From NCBI GenBank assembly GCA_021296215.1, contig JAGWBA010000002.1, positions 1 through 64,000 of the forward strand: 64,000 bases of DNA, given 5' to 3'. A model generated the notes under the pieces. That model had not been told where the DNA came from and searched no databases. It saw only the letters and a program-made list of their open reading frames with translations. Positions 43,568 through 52,653 of the stretch are shown piece by piece. Numbering within the stretch: the first letter of the stretch is position 1; every line of letters starts with the position of its first letter. The stretch comes from Flavobacteriales bacterium (GTDB taxonomy: Bacteria; Bacteroidota; Bacteroidia; Flavobacteriales; ECT2AJA-044). The position numbers were made by a program, and so were the translations under genes.

Positions 43568-44430
43568 AACGCTTTTTTATCTTCTTAGTGGCGGCCTCAA
43601 CGGCCGGATGTGGACTTTCCGAACCCCCGGAGCAGATCCCGGGCTACGTTCAAATCGAGGACATTTCAGTAACGACGAATTCCGGAGAAGGAAGTAACAG
43701 CGACAATATCAGCGACTGTTGGGTGTACGTAGAGGATCCCGAGCTCGGTTTCGTGCTCCAAGGAGTCTATGAAATGCCCGCGAGCTTTCCGATCATCGGC
43801 GAGGGAAATACCCCAGTTCGTATTCAGGGAGGAGTTCGTATTTCGGGGCTGAGCTCGGCCCGACAATTATACCCATTCTACAGACCGTATTTGGATACGG
43901 TGAAATTAACACCAAACGGTAACGCCAAGATCGAACCCGTCGTGGACTATTACCCCGGAGTGGTCTTCGATTGGATGGAAGATGCCGAAGATCCAGGCCT
44001 GAGCATGGAAGCTACAGAAAGCTCCGACACTACCCTTCTGCGTATTACCGGATCTGAGGCCTTTGAAGGAAACGCCTCCTTGGCCTATTACGTAGACACG
44101 GCAAACCCGTTGTTCTTTGGGGTAACGGTAGACGAATTCGTTTTACCCAAAGGCGGACGGCCTGTTTTCCTCGAAGTGGATTACAAGTGCAACTACGAAT
44201 GGATCATAGGACTTCTAGGCAATACCCCTAACGGCGTTACGGACTTTATTGCGTTGACGATCAGACCGAAGGAAGAGTGGAACAAACTCTACATTCAGTT
44301 GACCAACCAAGTCAGCGCAGCAGGTAATTTGGATGCTACCTCGTTCAAGATTTACTTTGCCTCGCTTCTGAATCCCGATCTTCAGGACGAGGGATATGTA
44401 TATATCGACAACATCAAGCTGGTTTATTGA
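43564..44430 (+). CDS. Hypothetical lipoprotein
   Basis: 288 residues. The GTG start at 43564 overlaps the stop of the upstream oxidoreductase (GTGA). Signal MKRFFIFLVAASTAGCGLS has lipobox Cys at residue 16. The body is beta-rich (GYVQIEDISVTT, IQGGVRISGLSSARQLYPFYRPY, GYVYIDNIKLVY); nothing identifies a known family, although similar proteins occur next to glycan genes in Bacteroidota. Its stop overlaps the next gene (TGATG). Confidence 0.65.
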   Translation: MKRFFIFLVAASTAGCGLSEPPEQIPGYVQIEDISVTTNSGEGSNSDNISDCWVYVEDPELGFVLQGVYEMPASFPIIGEGNTPVRIQGGVRISGLSSARQLYPFYRPYLDTVKLTPNGNAKIEPVVDYYPGVVFDWMEDAEDPGLSMEATESSDTTLLRITGSEAFEGNASLAYYVDTANPLFFGVTVDEFVLPKGGRPVFLEVDYKCNYEWIIGLLGNTPNGVTDFIALTIRPKEEWNKLYIQLTNQVSAAGNLDATSFKIYFASLLNPDLQDEGYVYIDNIKLVY

Positions 44431-45845
44431 TGAATAGACGTCTACACGTCCTTAAATACCTTGCATTCGACATCGTAGCAGCCGGTGCTGCGTGGGCGTT
44501 GTTTTACGCATACCGAAAAACGGTCATTGAATCTGCCAAGTTTGGAATCAAAGTACCCCTCGACTACGATACGAAGTTCTATTGGAGTCTCGTGGCCATC
44601 GTGATCTTCTGGATCACGATGTACTGGTCATCGGGCTATTATCGCGATATCTACAGAAAGTCTCGCGTTCAGGAATTGGGTCAAACCATTTTCCATTCGC
44701 TACTGAGTACGGTCATCATTTTCTTCGTCTTAATTCTGGATGACACCATCGTCAGCTACAAAAGTTACTACAGCTCCTTTTTCACCCTTCTGGGACTACA
44801 CTTTGGCATTACCTACATACCGAGGTTTTTCTTGACCACACATACGGCCAGGCGTGTTCACAGGCGCGAGATCGGTTTCCCTACTCTATTGATCGGAAGT
44901 AACGAAAATGCCGTTGAACTCTATCAGGAGTTAGAAAGTGCCCGTAAATCGAGCGGAAACAAATTCGTGGGGTTCGTAAGTGTAAACAACAATATTGAGT
45001 TCTTGGCCTCCAATGAACTTAACCACCTTGGAACTTATCAAGAGCTTCCGGAGGTTATTGATAAATACGAGATAGAAGAAGTGATCATAGCCCTCGAATC
45101 GACCGAACACAGCCGAATCGAGGAAATTCTCAACCTCCTGGAGCCGGTGCCTGTAGTGATCAAGATCATTCCCGACACCTACGACATTCTCTCCGGAAAA
45201 GTACGCATGCAGTCGATCTTTGGAACTCCGTTGATCGAGATCCAACACGACCTCATGCCCCTGTGGCAATTCACCGTTAAACGAGGTCTCGATATTTTAC
45301 TTTCGATCGTTTTTATGTTCTTGCTGTCTCCCGTGTTTCTGTTTACCGCAGTAATGACAGCGTTAAGCTCTCCCGGTCCGATTTTGTTTCGGCAAGAACG
45401 CGTTGGACTAAATCGCAAGCCATTCAAGATCATCAAGTTTCGTTCGATGTACCAAGATGCTGAGAAGATGGGGCCTCAATTATCGAGCGAGGACGATCCG
45501 AGAATTACAAAATGGGGACGGGTCATGCGAAAGTTTCGCCTCGATGAGCTCCCCCAACTGTGGAATGTTTTGATCGGTGACATGTCGTTCGTTGGTCCAC
45601 GAGCAGAACGAAAATTCTACATCGATCAAATTGAACAAAAAGCCCCGCATTACCGTCACTTGCATAGAGTTAAACCGGGCATTACGAGCTGGGGAGTGGT
45701 GAAATACGGGTATGCTGAAAACGTGGATGAAATGGTTCAGCGGATGAAGTACGACATCATTTACATCGAGAACATGTCGCTGTTCATCGACATTAAAATA
45801 TTGATCTACACTATATTAATAGTCCTTCAGGGACGTGGAAAATAA
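44430..45845 (+). CDS. Undecaprenyl-phosphate sugar transferase (polyprenyl glycosylphosphotransferase)
   Basis: 471 residues. ATG 44430 is chosen over the TTG three bases earlier because it overlaps the upstream stop. Four to five N-terminal membrane helices (FDIVAAGAAWALFYAY, LVAIVIFWITMYWS, LLSTVIIFFVLIL), a central Rossmann-like region (LLIGSNENAVELYQELE), a re-entrant helix (VKRGLDILLSIVFMFLLSP) and the catalytic domain (PGPILFRQERVG, FRLDELPQLWNVLIGDMSFVGPR) define a WcaJ/WbaP-like phosphoglycosyltransferase that starts polysaccharide assembly. Confidence 0.92.
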   Translation: MNRRLHVLKYLAFDIVAAGAAWALFYAYRKTVIESAKFGIKVPLDYDTKFYWSLVAIVIFWITMYWSSGYYRDIYRKSRVQELGQTIFHSLLSTVIIFFVLILDDTIVSYKSYYSSFFTLLGLHFGITYIPRFFLTTHTARRVHRREIGFPTLLIGSNENAVELYQELESARKSSGNKFVGFVSVNNNIEFLASNELNHLGTYQELPEVIDKYEIEEVIIALESTEHSRIEEILNLLEPVPVVIKIIPDTYDILSGKVRMQSIFGTPLIEIQHDLMPLWQFTVKRGLDILLSIVFMFLLSPVFLFTAVMTALSSPGPILFRQERVGLNRKPFKIIKFRSMYQDAEKMGPQLSSEDDPRITKWGRVMRKFRLDELPQLWNVLIGDMSFVGPRAERKFYIDQIEQKAPHYRHLHRVKPGITSWGVVKYGYAENVDEMVQRMKYDIIYIENMSLFIDIKILIYTILIVLQGRGK

Positions 45846-45855
45846 GCACTAGACT

Positions 45856-46746
45856 ATGAAGAATATTACTGTCATCGGCGCTGGAACCATGGGGAATGGT
45901 ATTGCTCATGTTTTTGCACAAAGTGGATACGACGTACACTTGGTAGATGTGAACCAAGACGCACTTAACCGAGGGGTGGCGACCATTACCAAGAACTTGG
46001 ACCGAATGATCGCAAAGGAAAAGATCAGCGAATCGGAAAAAGAAGCGACGTTGGCTCACCTGAATGCCGTAACCGATTTAGCCGGCGGATGCCAGAATGC
46101 AGACCTAGTCGTTGAAGCTGCCACAGAAAATGTGGACCTGAAGTTGAAGATCTTTAGTCAACTCGAAGAGCTGTGTGGACCCAATACAGTATTGGCCTCT
46201 AACACTTCTTCAATTTCAATCACTAAAATCGCCGCTGCTACCAAGCGGGCCGATAAAATCATTGGAATGCACTTCATGAACCCGGTACCCATCATGAAAC
46301 TGGTTGAGGTCATTCGAGGATATGCCACAAGTGATGAAGTTACAGACCGTATCATGGAGCTTTCGCGGAACTTGGGAAAAGTGCCTGTGGAGGTAAATGA
46401 CTACCCTGGTTTCGTGGCCAATCGCATTTTGATGCCAATGATCAACGAAGCTATCATTTCATTACATGAAGGCGTTGCCGGAGTTGAGGAGATCGATACG
46501 GTGATGAAACTCGGCATGGCACATCCGATGGGGCCACTTCAGCTCGCAGATTTCATTGGACTCGACGTATGCCTTTCTATCCTGAACGTGCTATACGAAG
46601 GCCTTGGAAACCCAAAGTACGCCACCTGTCCATTACTGGTGAATATGGTTACGGCCGGAAAAATGGGAGTGAAATCAGGCGAAGGTTTCTACGATTACAG
46701 CGAAGGGCCCAAAGCCGCCAAACTGAGCGCTCAGTTCGCTAAGTAA
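45856..46746 (+). CDS. hbd: 3-hydroxybutyryl-CoA dehydrogenase
   Basis: 296 residues. NAD site ITVIGAGTMGNGIAHVFAQSG at residues 4-24, the catalytic stretch SNTSSISITKIAA, GMHFMNPVPIMKLVEVI, NDYPGFVANRILMPMINEA and the C-terminal GVKSGEGFYDYS are all diagnostic of the L-3-hydroxyacyl-CoA dehydrogenase family. It works in fatty-acid or butyrate pathways. It lies 10 bp after the sugar transferase and its tail overlaps the convergent membrane gene by 8 bp. Confidence 0.94.
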   Translation: MKNITVIGAGTMGNGIAHVFAQSGYDVHLVDVNQDALNRGVATITKNLDRMIAKEKISESEKEATLAHLNAVTDLAGGCQNADLVVEAATENVDLKLKIFSQLEELCGPNTVLASNTSSISITKIAAATKRADKIIGMHFMNPVPIMKLVEVIRGYATSDEVTDRIMELSRNLGKVPVEVNDYPGFVANRILMPMINEAIISLHEGVAGVEEIDTVMKLGMAHPMGPLQLADFIGLDVCLSILNVLYEGLGNPKYATCPLLVNMVTAGKMGVKSGEGFYDYSEGPKAAKLSAQFAK

Positions 46747-47521
46747 GAAAATCAGCTCCTTCTTCCGTGCTGCTTAGATCAGTATCCTCTTCTACGGGAG
46801 GATAACTGTAATTGTAAATGTGCAAGAAGGCCACGACGAGAAAAATGTTGAAGTAGCGCGTTACTATATTCCCGGCAGCGTAGCCGACAACGGCCGGAGT
46901 CCGAAAGAACAGCAGTCCCATTACCACTCCGGAAAATAAGGCCATCAAGAACACCGACAAGAACAATAGGAAAACGGTCCACCATTTATCGATGATCATG
47001 CGGTAGCTCGCTGTGATCGCATCGACGTATTTAAGGTCCAAGAAAAGCACGAAATACAACGACATTGACCAGCATACCGCCAAGAATAACCCGGGTAAGA
47101 TAAAGAGCAACAGAGGGACAATAAGGAGAATTCCCACTAGAAATGCTGTACCAAACAAGGGAAGCCATTTTTTACCTGCTACGCGAAATAGCTCATCGGT
47201 TTTCACCTCCTGACCGCCCCAAAAGCGAAAGATGGCCCAAGAATTCACGGCAAAAAAGGCCAGACCTATCAGAGCCGCGAAAATATTGATCCAAGCATCG
47301 AGGCGATATTCCTGAGAAACTCGACTCATTGACTCTAGATCCATGGTCATAAGCACTTCCGAAATAGCCTGCGTATAGTCAGATGTGATCCATTGAACGA
47401 AGGACAAGGGTATATAGTAAAGGGCAAAGACCGCCAGCCAAAAGGCTTTGTGTTTGGCAATCACCTCGTTGGTGTCGGCCATGATGAGGCTAAAGGATAT
47501 GCGAGAAATGCGTTGGTTCAT
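46739..47521 (-). CDS. Polytopic membrane protein, unknown
   Basis: 260 residues with five to six hydrophobic segments, for example AFWLAVFALYYIPLSFVQWI, IFAALIGLAFFAVNSWAIF, FLVGILLIVPLLLFILPGLFL and FLLFLSVFLMALFSGVVMGL. An acidic tail (VEEDTDLSSTEEGADF) ends it. The general pattern resembles the DUF4013/DUF975-like membrane proteins, but I cannot place it firmly. It converges on hbd and diverges from terC. Confidence 0.65.
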   Translation of the reverse strand: MNQRISRISFSLIMADTNEVIAKHKAFWLAVFALYYIPLSFVQWITSDYTQAISEVLMTMDLESMSRVSQEYRLDAWINIFAALIGLAFFAVNSWAIFRFWGGQEVKTDELFRVAGKKWLPLFGTAFLVGILLIVPLLLFILPGLFLAVCWSMSLYFVLFLDLKYVDAITASYRMIIDKWWTVFLLFLSVFLMALFSGVVMGLLFFRTPAVVGYAAGNIVTRYFNIFLVVAFLHIYNYSYPPVEEDTDLSSTEEGADFLT

Positions 47522-47584
47522 TACGGTATTTGATTTCAGCCGAAAATAGCGAATACCTGTAAAATTGTCGTTAATTTCGGAGCT

Positions 47585-48316
47585 ATGGATTTTAGCGTAC
47601 TCCTGACCTCCGAAGGCCTCGTTGCCCTACTCACCCTCTCCTTCCTAGAGATTGTACTCGGAATCGACAACATCATATTCATTTCGATACTAACGAACAG
47701 GCTCCCAGAAGATCGAAGACCGAAGGCACGAGCAGGAGGTATTGGTTTGGCCTTGGTGGCGCGCATTGTCATGTTGCTGGGTATCACCTGGATCATCGGG
47801 TTCACTCAACCTCTGTTCGAGGTACTCGGTCATGAGTTCACCGGGCGCGATCTGATCTTGTTTTTTGGAGGACTCTTTTTACTCGGGAAATCGACCTATG
47901 AAATTCACCACAAAATTGAAGGCGAGGAACACGGGGAATCATCGGGCCGCGAGGCCCTGAAAAAGGGCTTCGTTGGCATATTGGTTCAAATTGCCTTGCT
48001 CGATATCGTGTTCTCATTCGATTCCATTTTGACCGCGGTCGGAATGACGAAACACGTTAGTGTTATGATCGTGGCTGTGATCATTTCTCTGGTGATCATG
48101 TTGATCTTTAGTGGGGCCATCGCGAACTTCATTGAGAAGCACCCGACCTTGCAAATGCTCGCCCTGTCTTTTTTGATCTTGATCGGATTTCTGCTGATCG
48201 CCGATAGTTTCCATTACCACGTGCCCAAGGGTTACGTTTATTTCGCTGTATTCTTTTCGCTGACGGTGGAAATTTTGAATATGCGCATGCAGCGAAATCG
48301 GAAAAAGAAAAACTAA
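47585..48316 (+). CDS. terC: TerC-family integral membrane protein
   Basis: 243 residues with seven or more membrane helices. The family signatures EIVLGIDNIIFISILTNRLP near residue 21 and LLDIVFSFDSILTAVGMT near residue 137 carry the acidic residues implicated in metal transport. TerC/Alx/YkoY proteins export manganese or take part in tellurite resistance. No yybP-ykoY riboswitch is visible in the short leader (63 bp). Confidence 0.9.
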   Translation: MDFSVLLTSEGLVALLTLSFLEIVLGIDNIIFISILTNRLPEDRRPKARAGGIGLALVARIVMLLGITWIIGFTQPLFEVLGHEFTGRDLILFFGGLFLLGKSTYEIHHKIEGEEHGESSGREALKKGFVGILVQIALLDIVFSFDSILTAVGMTKHVSVMIVAVIISLVIMLIFSGAIANFIEKHPTLQMLALSFLILIGFLLIADSFHYHVPKGYVYFAVFFSLTVEILNMRMQRNRKKKN

Positions 48317-48321
48317 ATAGT

Positions 48322-49197
48322 ATGAGTGAAAAATATACGGAAGGAATGTTGCGCGACGATGCGCTCGAGGGAAAACGAATCGTTTTAACTGGCGGAGGTA
48401 CCGGCTTGGGGCGCAGTATGGCGACCTATTTTTCGAAACTCGGTGCCAAAGTGGCGATCACGAGTCGCAGAATCGAAGTGCTTCGGGAAACCGCCAAAGA
48501 AATGAGTGCAGAATCGGGTAACGAAGTGTTCCCAATTCAGTGCGACGTGCGTGATTACGAGCAGGTTGAAGCCATGCGTGACGCCGCCATTGAAGCCATG
48601 GGAGGCGTAGATGTATTGCTCAACAACGCCGCAGGTAATTTTATTTCACCTACCGAAAGACTTTCACATCGTGCCTTTGATGCGGTTATCGACATTGTCC
48701 TCAGAGGGACCAATTACTGCTCCTTGGCCTTTGGTAAACACTGGATCGAACAGAAGCAACAAGGTACTGTACTTAACATCGTTACATCCTACGCCTTTAC
48801 CGGGTCCGGATACGTTGTACCATCGGCCACGGCAAAGGCAGGTGTGTTGGCCTTGACCCGCTCCTTGGCCGTTGAATGGGCGAAGTACGGAATTCGATTC
48901 AATGCGATCGCTCCGGGTCCATTCCCGACAAAAGGCGCATGGGATCGATTGCTTCCGGGAGACTTAAAAGAAAAGCTGGACCCTGCACAACGCATTCCCT
49001 TGGGTCGAGTTGGAGAACATCAGGAATTGGCCAACTTAGCAGCTTATCTTGTTTCTGATTTCTCAGCATATATGAACGGCGAGGTCGTGACCATCGACGG
49101 AGGCGAATGGCTCAAAGGAGCCGGACAGTTCAATCAAATGGACTTGGTTCCACAAGAAATGTGGGACTTGCTCGAGGCTATGCGTAAGAAGAGTTAA
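48322..49197 (+). CDS. Short-chain dehydrogenase, 2,4-dienoyl-CoA reductase-like
   Basis: 291 residues. NADP loop VLTGGGTGLGRSMA at 22-35, and DVLLNNAAGNFISPTERLS. In place of the usual YxxxK catalytic pair it reads SATAK within VVPSATAKAGVLALTRSLAVE; this SxxxK layout is known in mitochondrial 2,4-dienoyl-CoA reductase, and NAAGNF is common to the two. Unsaturated fatty-acid degradation is therefore likely. It follows terC by 5 bp and converges on ppx. Confidence 0.85.
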   Translation: MSEKYTEGMLRDDALEGKRIVLTGGGTGLGRSMATYFSKLGAKVAITSRRIEVLRETAKEMSAESGNEVFPIQCDVRDYEQVEAMRDAAIEAMGGVDVLLNNAAGNFISPTERLSHRAFDAVIDIVLRGTNYCSLAFGKHWIEQKQQGTVLNIVTSYAFTGSGYVVPSATAKAGVLALTRSLAVEWAKYGIRFNAIAPGPFPTKGAWDRLLPGDLKEKLDPAQRIPLGRVGEHQELANLAAYLVSDFSAYMNGEVVTIDGGEWLKGAGQFNQMDLVPQEMWDLLEAMRKKS

Positions 49198-50086
49198 GGT
49201 ATCGCTCGCGGTATATGGTGCGCACAATTCCGTCGGCCAATCCGATCTTGGGCACGTGAACCCGCTTTGCATCACAGGCTTCCATGACCGTTGCAAAAAT
49301 CTTTGACGCCGGAACGATTACATCGGCCCGGTCTACGTTCAAGTCGAGTTTTAAAACTCGCTCTTCAAGCGTTAGTCCTTCAATGCTCTCAAGTGTTTCA
49401 TTCAAGTACTTGAGGTTGATCGGCTTACCAATTAGCTGGCCGGACATTTTAAAGAGCTTGTTGATGTTTCCTCCGGAACCAATGATCTCAACACTCTTGT
49501 AACCTTCGGTCTTTTCCTCGACCCATTTACTCATTTGATCCCAATGCTTTGGTTTCACCCTTTCTGTGAGTATTCGAATGGTGCCTATGTTGAATGACTT
49601 CGATGTGACTTTATCTTGACCGCTGAACAAGGTCAATTCAGTACTACCCCCTCCCACATCGACGTACAGGTACGTACGTTTGGGGTCGAGCAGTTGCTCT
49701 ATGTGGGTAGAATAAATAATATCCGCCTCTTCTTTTCCGCTGATGATGTTGATGTGAATGTCGCTTTCCTTCGCGAGCTTGGCAATGACCGAAGTCCCAT
49801 TCTCGGCCTCGCGCATAGCCGAGGTCGCACAGGCTTTATAGTCGACCACATCGTTCACCAGCATTAGATGCTTGAACGCCTTCATGGCATGGATCAAGCG
49901 CTTCGAATTGCGATTTCCAATCTTTCCTTGTGTAAATACGTCTGCACCAAGTCGAATAGGCACGCGAATGAGTGAGCTTTTCTTGAAAACGGGCCCTTCC
50001 TGCGTGTCGATCACATTGCAGATCAATAACCTAATGGCGTTGGATCCGATATCAATTCCCGCTATTCTTTTGTAATTCAAACTCAC
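49178..50086 (-). CDS. ppx: Exopolyphosphatase / Ppx-GppA phosphatase
   Basis: 302 residues of the ASKHA fold. The phosphate loops are AGIDIGSNAIRLLIC near residue 8 and VDVGGGSTELTLFSG near residue 142, with the catalytic Glu region SGKEEADIIY. It removes phosphates from polyphosphate (or from pppGpp). It is about half the length of E. coli Ppx and lacks the C-terminal HD-like domains. The ATG overlaps the ppk1 stop (ATGA), linking synthesis and degradation. Confidence 0.88.
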   Translation of the reverse strand: MSLNYKRIAGIDIGSNAIRLLICNVIDTQEGPVFKKSSLIRVPIRLGADVFTQGKIGNRNSKRLIHAMKAFKHLMLVNDVVDYKACATSAMREAENGTSVIAKLAKESDIHINIISGKEEADIIYSTHIEQLLDPKRTYLYVDVGGGSTELTLFSGQDKVTSKSFNIGTIRILTERVKPKHWDQMSKWVEEKTEGYKSVEIIGSGGNINKLFKMSGQLIGKPINLKYLNETLESIEGLTLEERVLKLDLNVDRADVIVPASKIFATVMEACDAKRVHVPKIGLADGIVRTIYRERYLNSSYA

Positions 50087-52152
50087 GAATGATCTTCTTT
50101 ATCTGCATAATACTTTTGTAGCATCACCTGCGAACGATTCCGCTCACTGGCTCCGGTACGGCGATACTTATTGTCGTAATCCTGGTCGTGCCAGCGCGAC
50201 TTCACATTGTCCATCCAGCCGATCTCTAGGTTAGAAAGTATCTCCTGACGCGCCTCGTCGTCGTAAATCGGAACGGTAACTTCGACTCTGTTATCGAGGT
50301 TACGAGTCATCAGATCCGCCGACGAAATATACACCTTCGCGGCGGCTCCCGCGCCGAAAACGTACACCCGAGCGTGCTCCAAAAATTTATCGACGATGGA
50401 AATGGCTTCACTATTCTCCGAAAGCCCGGGAATTCCGGGAATCAAAGAGCATATACCGCGAATATTCAGCTTGATCTGAACCCCGGCTTTCGAGGCCTCG
50501 TACAGTTTATCGATCATCTCTTCGTCGACCAAACCGTTCATTTTGAAGTGTAGAAGGGCCTCTCGGCCCGATGTGAACTTCTCGATCTCTTCATCGATAA
50601 GGTCGTAGATCGCCTTTCGCGTATAATGTGGCGAAACGATCAAGTGATCGTATTCCGGAATATTAAAGTTGTTCCTGAAGAACTTAAAGACTTGGTTCAC
50701 CTCCTTCGTGATGCGCTTGTCGGAGGTATATAGTGCGTAATCGCAATACAAGCGAGCGGTCTTCTCGTTAAAGTTTCCTGTCGATACGCACGTGTAGCGT
50801 GTTTTACTGCCATCGTCGTTCTTTCGATTGATCAACACGAGTTTGCTGTGGACCTTGAGTCCCGGAACACCGTAGATCACATTTACCCCCTCGTCCTGCA
50901 AGCGTTGCGTCCACTTAATATTGGCCTCTTCATCGAACCGCGCTTGCAGCTCGATCACGACCGTGACGTTTTTTCCGTTCTTTGCCGCATTTACCAAAGC
51001 ATTCAAGAACTGAGAGTTCTTGGCGGCTCGGTACAAGGTAGCCTTAATACTGGATACCTGCGGATCAATGGCCGCCTCGCGCAGCATGCGGATGAGATAC
51101 GAAAAGCTTTGATAGGGATAATGCAACAAAATGTCGCGTTCGTCCAAAATCCGTAAAAAACTCACCTCGCTGTCAAGCTCTGGCCGCTTTGCGGGCTGAT
51201 GCGATTTGTACTCCAACTGTGGACCGCCAACGTTGGGAAAGTCCATGAAGTCCTTTTTGTTATGGTATCGACCTCCCGGGATCAAACTATCGCTTTCGGC
51301 ATCCGCTTCCAGCCCATGCATCAGAAAGTCGAGCAGGTCTTGGGGCATCATTTTATCGTATACGAAGCGCACGGGCTCCGCCTTTTTCCGCGCTTTGACC
51401 GATCTGGATATCTTGTCGATGAACGATCGCGAAATGTCGTTATCAATGTCCAGTTCCGCATCCCGGGTAAGCTTAATAGTAAATGCCTCGAGCTCATCGA
51501 ACTCAAACGTCGCGAATATCCGGTGAAGGAAATGGCGAATCACATCGTCTAAGTACATAATGTACTTATCGTTACCCCTATTGGGCAACACTACGAAGCG
51601 GGGGAATACCTCGGTCGGAATCTCGATTAGTGCGTAGTCCACGCGATTGCCATTATCTTTGACCAACTTTACGGCGTGATAGATCGATTTATCGCGCAAC
51701 ATCGGAAACTCATCAACGTAGTTGAGCATGATCGGAACCAGTGCCGGACTCAACCGCTCTTCAAAATAATCGTCGATGAACTCGATCTGACGTTCGTCAA
51801 GACCCTTTTCATCCACCATGTGAATTCCTTCCGATCGCAGATCGGTCCTTATTTGGGCCAGAATATCCTCGAACATATGTTGCTGCTCTATTACCACAGC
51901 ACTGATCTCCGACAATAATGCCTTGGGAGATACGCCGGCGAGCAAATCGGCGGCTTGATTACCCAACACCGATAAACGGCGAATGGTCGCATAGCGAACG
52001 CGAAAGAATTCGTCGAGGTTGTTAGAAAATATCCCCAAAAATCTCATTCGCTCGATCAGGGGAACGGTGTCATCGGCTGCTTCCTGCAAAACACGCCCAT
52101 TAAAGAGGAGCCAACTCTTTTCGCGGTCAATGTAATGTGGTTTTTCCATCAA
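50083..52152 (-). CDS. ppk1: Polyphosphate kinase 1
   Basis: 689 residues with the four PPK1 domains. REKSWLLFNGRVLQEAADDTVPLIERMRFLGIFSNNLDEFF at the N-terminus, SSIKATLYRAAKNSQFLNAL, the catalytic His in VHSKLVLINRK, STGNFNEKTARLYCDYAL and SSADLMTRNLDNRVEVTVPI near the C-terminus are the family's key segments. It forms polyphosphate from ATP. Its ATG overlaps the sixA stop and its stop overlaps the ppx start. Confidence 0.95.
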   Translation of the reverse strand: MMEKPHYIDREKSWLLFNGRVLQEAADDTVPLIERMRFLGIFSNNLDEFFRVRYATIRRLSVLGNQAADLLAGVSPKALLSEISAVVIEQQHMFEDILAQIRTDLRSEGIHMVDEKGLDERQIEFIDDYFEERLSPALVPIMLNYVDEFPMLRDKSIYHAVKLVKDNGNRVDYALIEIPTEVFPRFVVLPNRGNDKYIMYLDDVIRHFLHRIFATFEFDELEAFTIKLTRDAELDIDNDISRSFIDKISRSVKARKKAEPVRFVYDKMMPQDLLDFLMHGLEADAESDSLIPGGRYHNKKDFMDFPNVGGPQLEYKSHQPAKRPELDSEVSFLRILDERDILLHYPYQSFSYLIRMLREAAIDPQVSSIKATLYRAAKNSQFLNALVNAAKNGKNVTVVIELQARFDEEANIKWTQRLQDEGVNVIYGVPGLKVHSKLVLINRKNDDGSKTRYTCVSTGNFNEKTARLYCDYALYTSDKRITKEVNQVFKFFRNNFNIPEYDHLIVSPHYTRKAIYDLIDEEIEKFTSGREALLHFKMNGLVDEEMIDKLYEASKAGVQIKLNIRGICSLIPGIPGLSENSEAISIVDKFLEHARVYVFGAGAAAKVYISSADLMTRNLDNRVEVTVPIYDDEARQEILSNLEIGWMDNVKSRWHDQDYDNKYRRTGASERNRSQVMLQKYYADKEDHS

Positions 52153-52652
52153 TCCTTTTTCTGCACCCGCTTCTTCGGATAATCGAAAAACATCAGGTCT
52201 GCGTTCTGATCAATTTGAGCCCATGAAGTTACATCGAATTTGAGACACGCGACCCCGGTCGTAGGCACATGATCTATGTGGTGCTCAATGCAGTGATTGA
52301 CAAAATGCGTGATGGTCGGATTATGACCAAAGATCATGACCGAAGAATATTCATTATTTATCGAAGCCACGATCTGTCGAAGGTGCTTGGTATCGGCCCC
52401 GTAGATCGACTCCTTGATGATGATATCCGAAAAGGGAATATTCATACGTTGGGCAAAGATCAAGGCCGTATGCAATGCGCGCGTGGCCGGACTAGAGATC
52501 AAGACCTCCGGCATGTCGCCCTGTTCTGCCAACCACTCTGCGGTATTGTAGGCATCGCGAACCCCGCGCCCTTTGAGCGGACGATCCACATCGGCAACCT
52601 CGGCCATTTTCCAACTGCTCTTGGCGTGACGAACAACGAAAAGCTTCTTCAT
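52149..52652 (-). CDS. sixA: SixA-type histidine phosphatase
   Basis: 167 residues from ATG 52652 (MKKLFVVRHAKSSWK); earlier in-frame codons do not carry family sequence. The RHG motif VVRHAKSSW holds the nucleophilic His and its Arg, and VMIFGHNPTITHF holds the second His. SixA removes phosphate from phosphohistidine in signal-transfer proteins. In this operon it may instead act in phosphate metabolism. The phoH stop lies one base before its start. Confidence 0.9.
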   Translation of the reverse strand: MKKLFVVRHAKSSWKMAEVADVDRPLKGRGVRDAYNTAEWLAEQGDMPEVLISSPATRALHTALIFAQRMNIPFSDIIIKESIYGADTKHLRQIVASINNEYSSVMIFGHNPTITHFVNHCIEHHIDHVPTTGVACLKFDVTSWAQIDQNADLMFFDYPKKRVQKKD

Positions 52653-52653
52653 A

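Noticed and set aside
47522-47584. yybP-ykoY manganese riboswitch before terC
   Set aside because: The 63-bp leader is too short and carries no matching motif.
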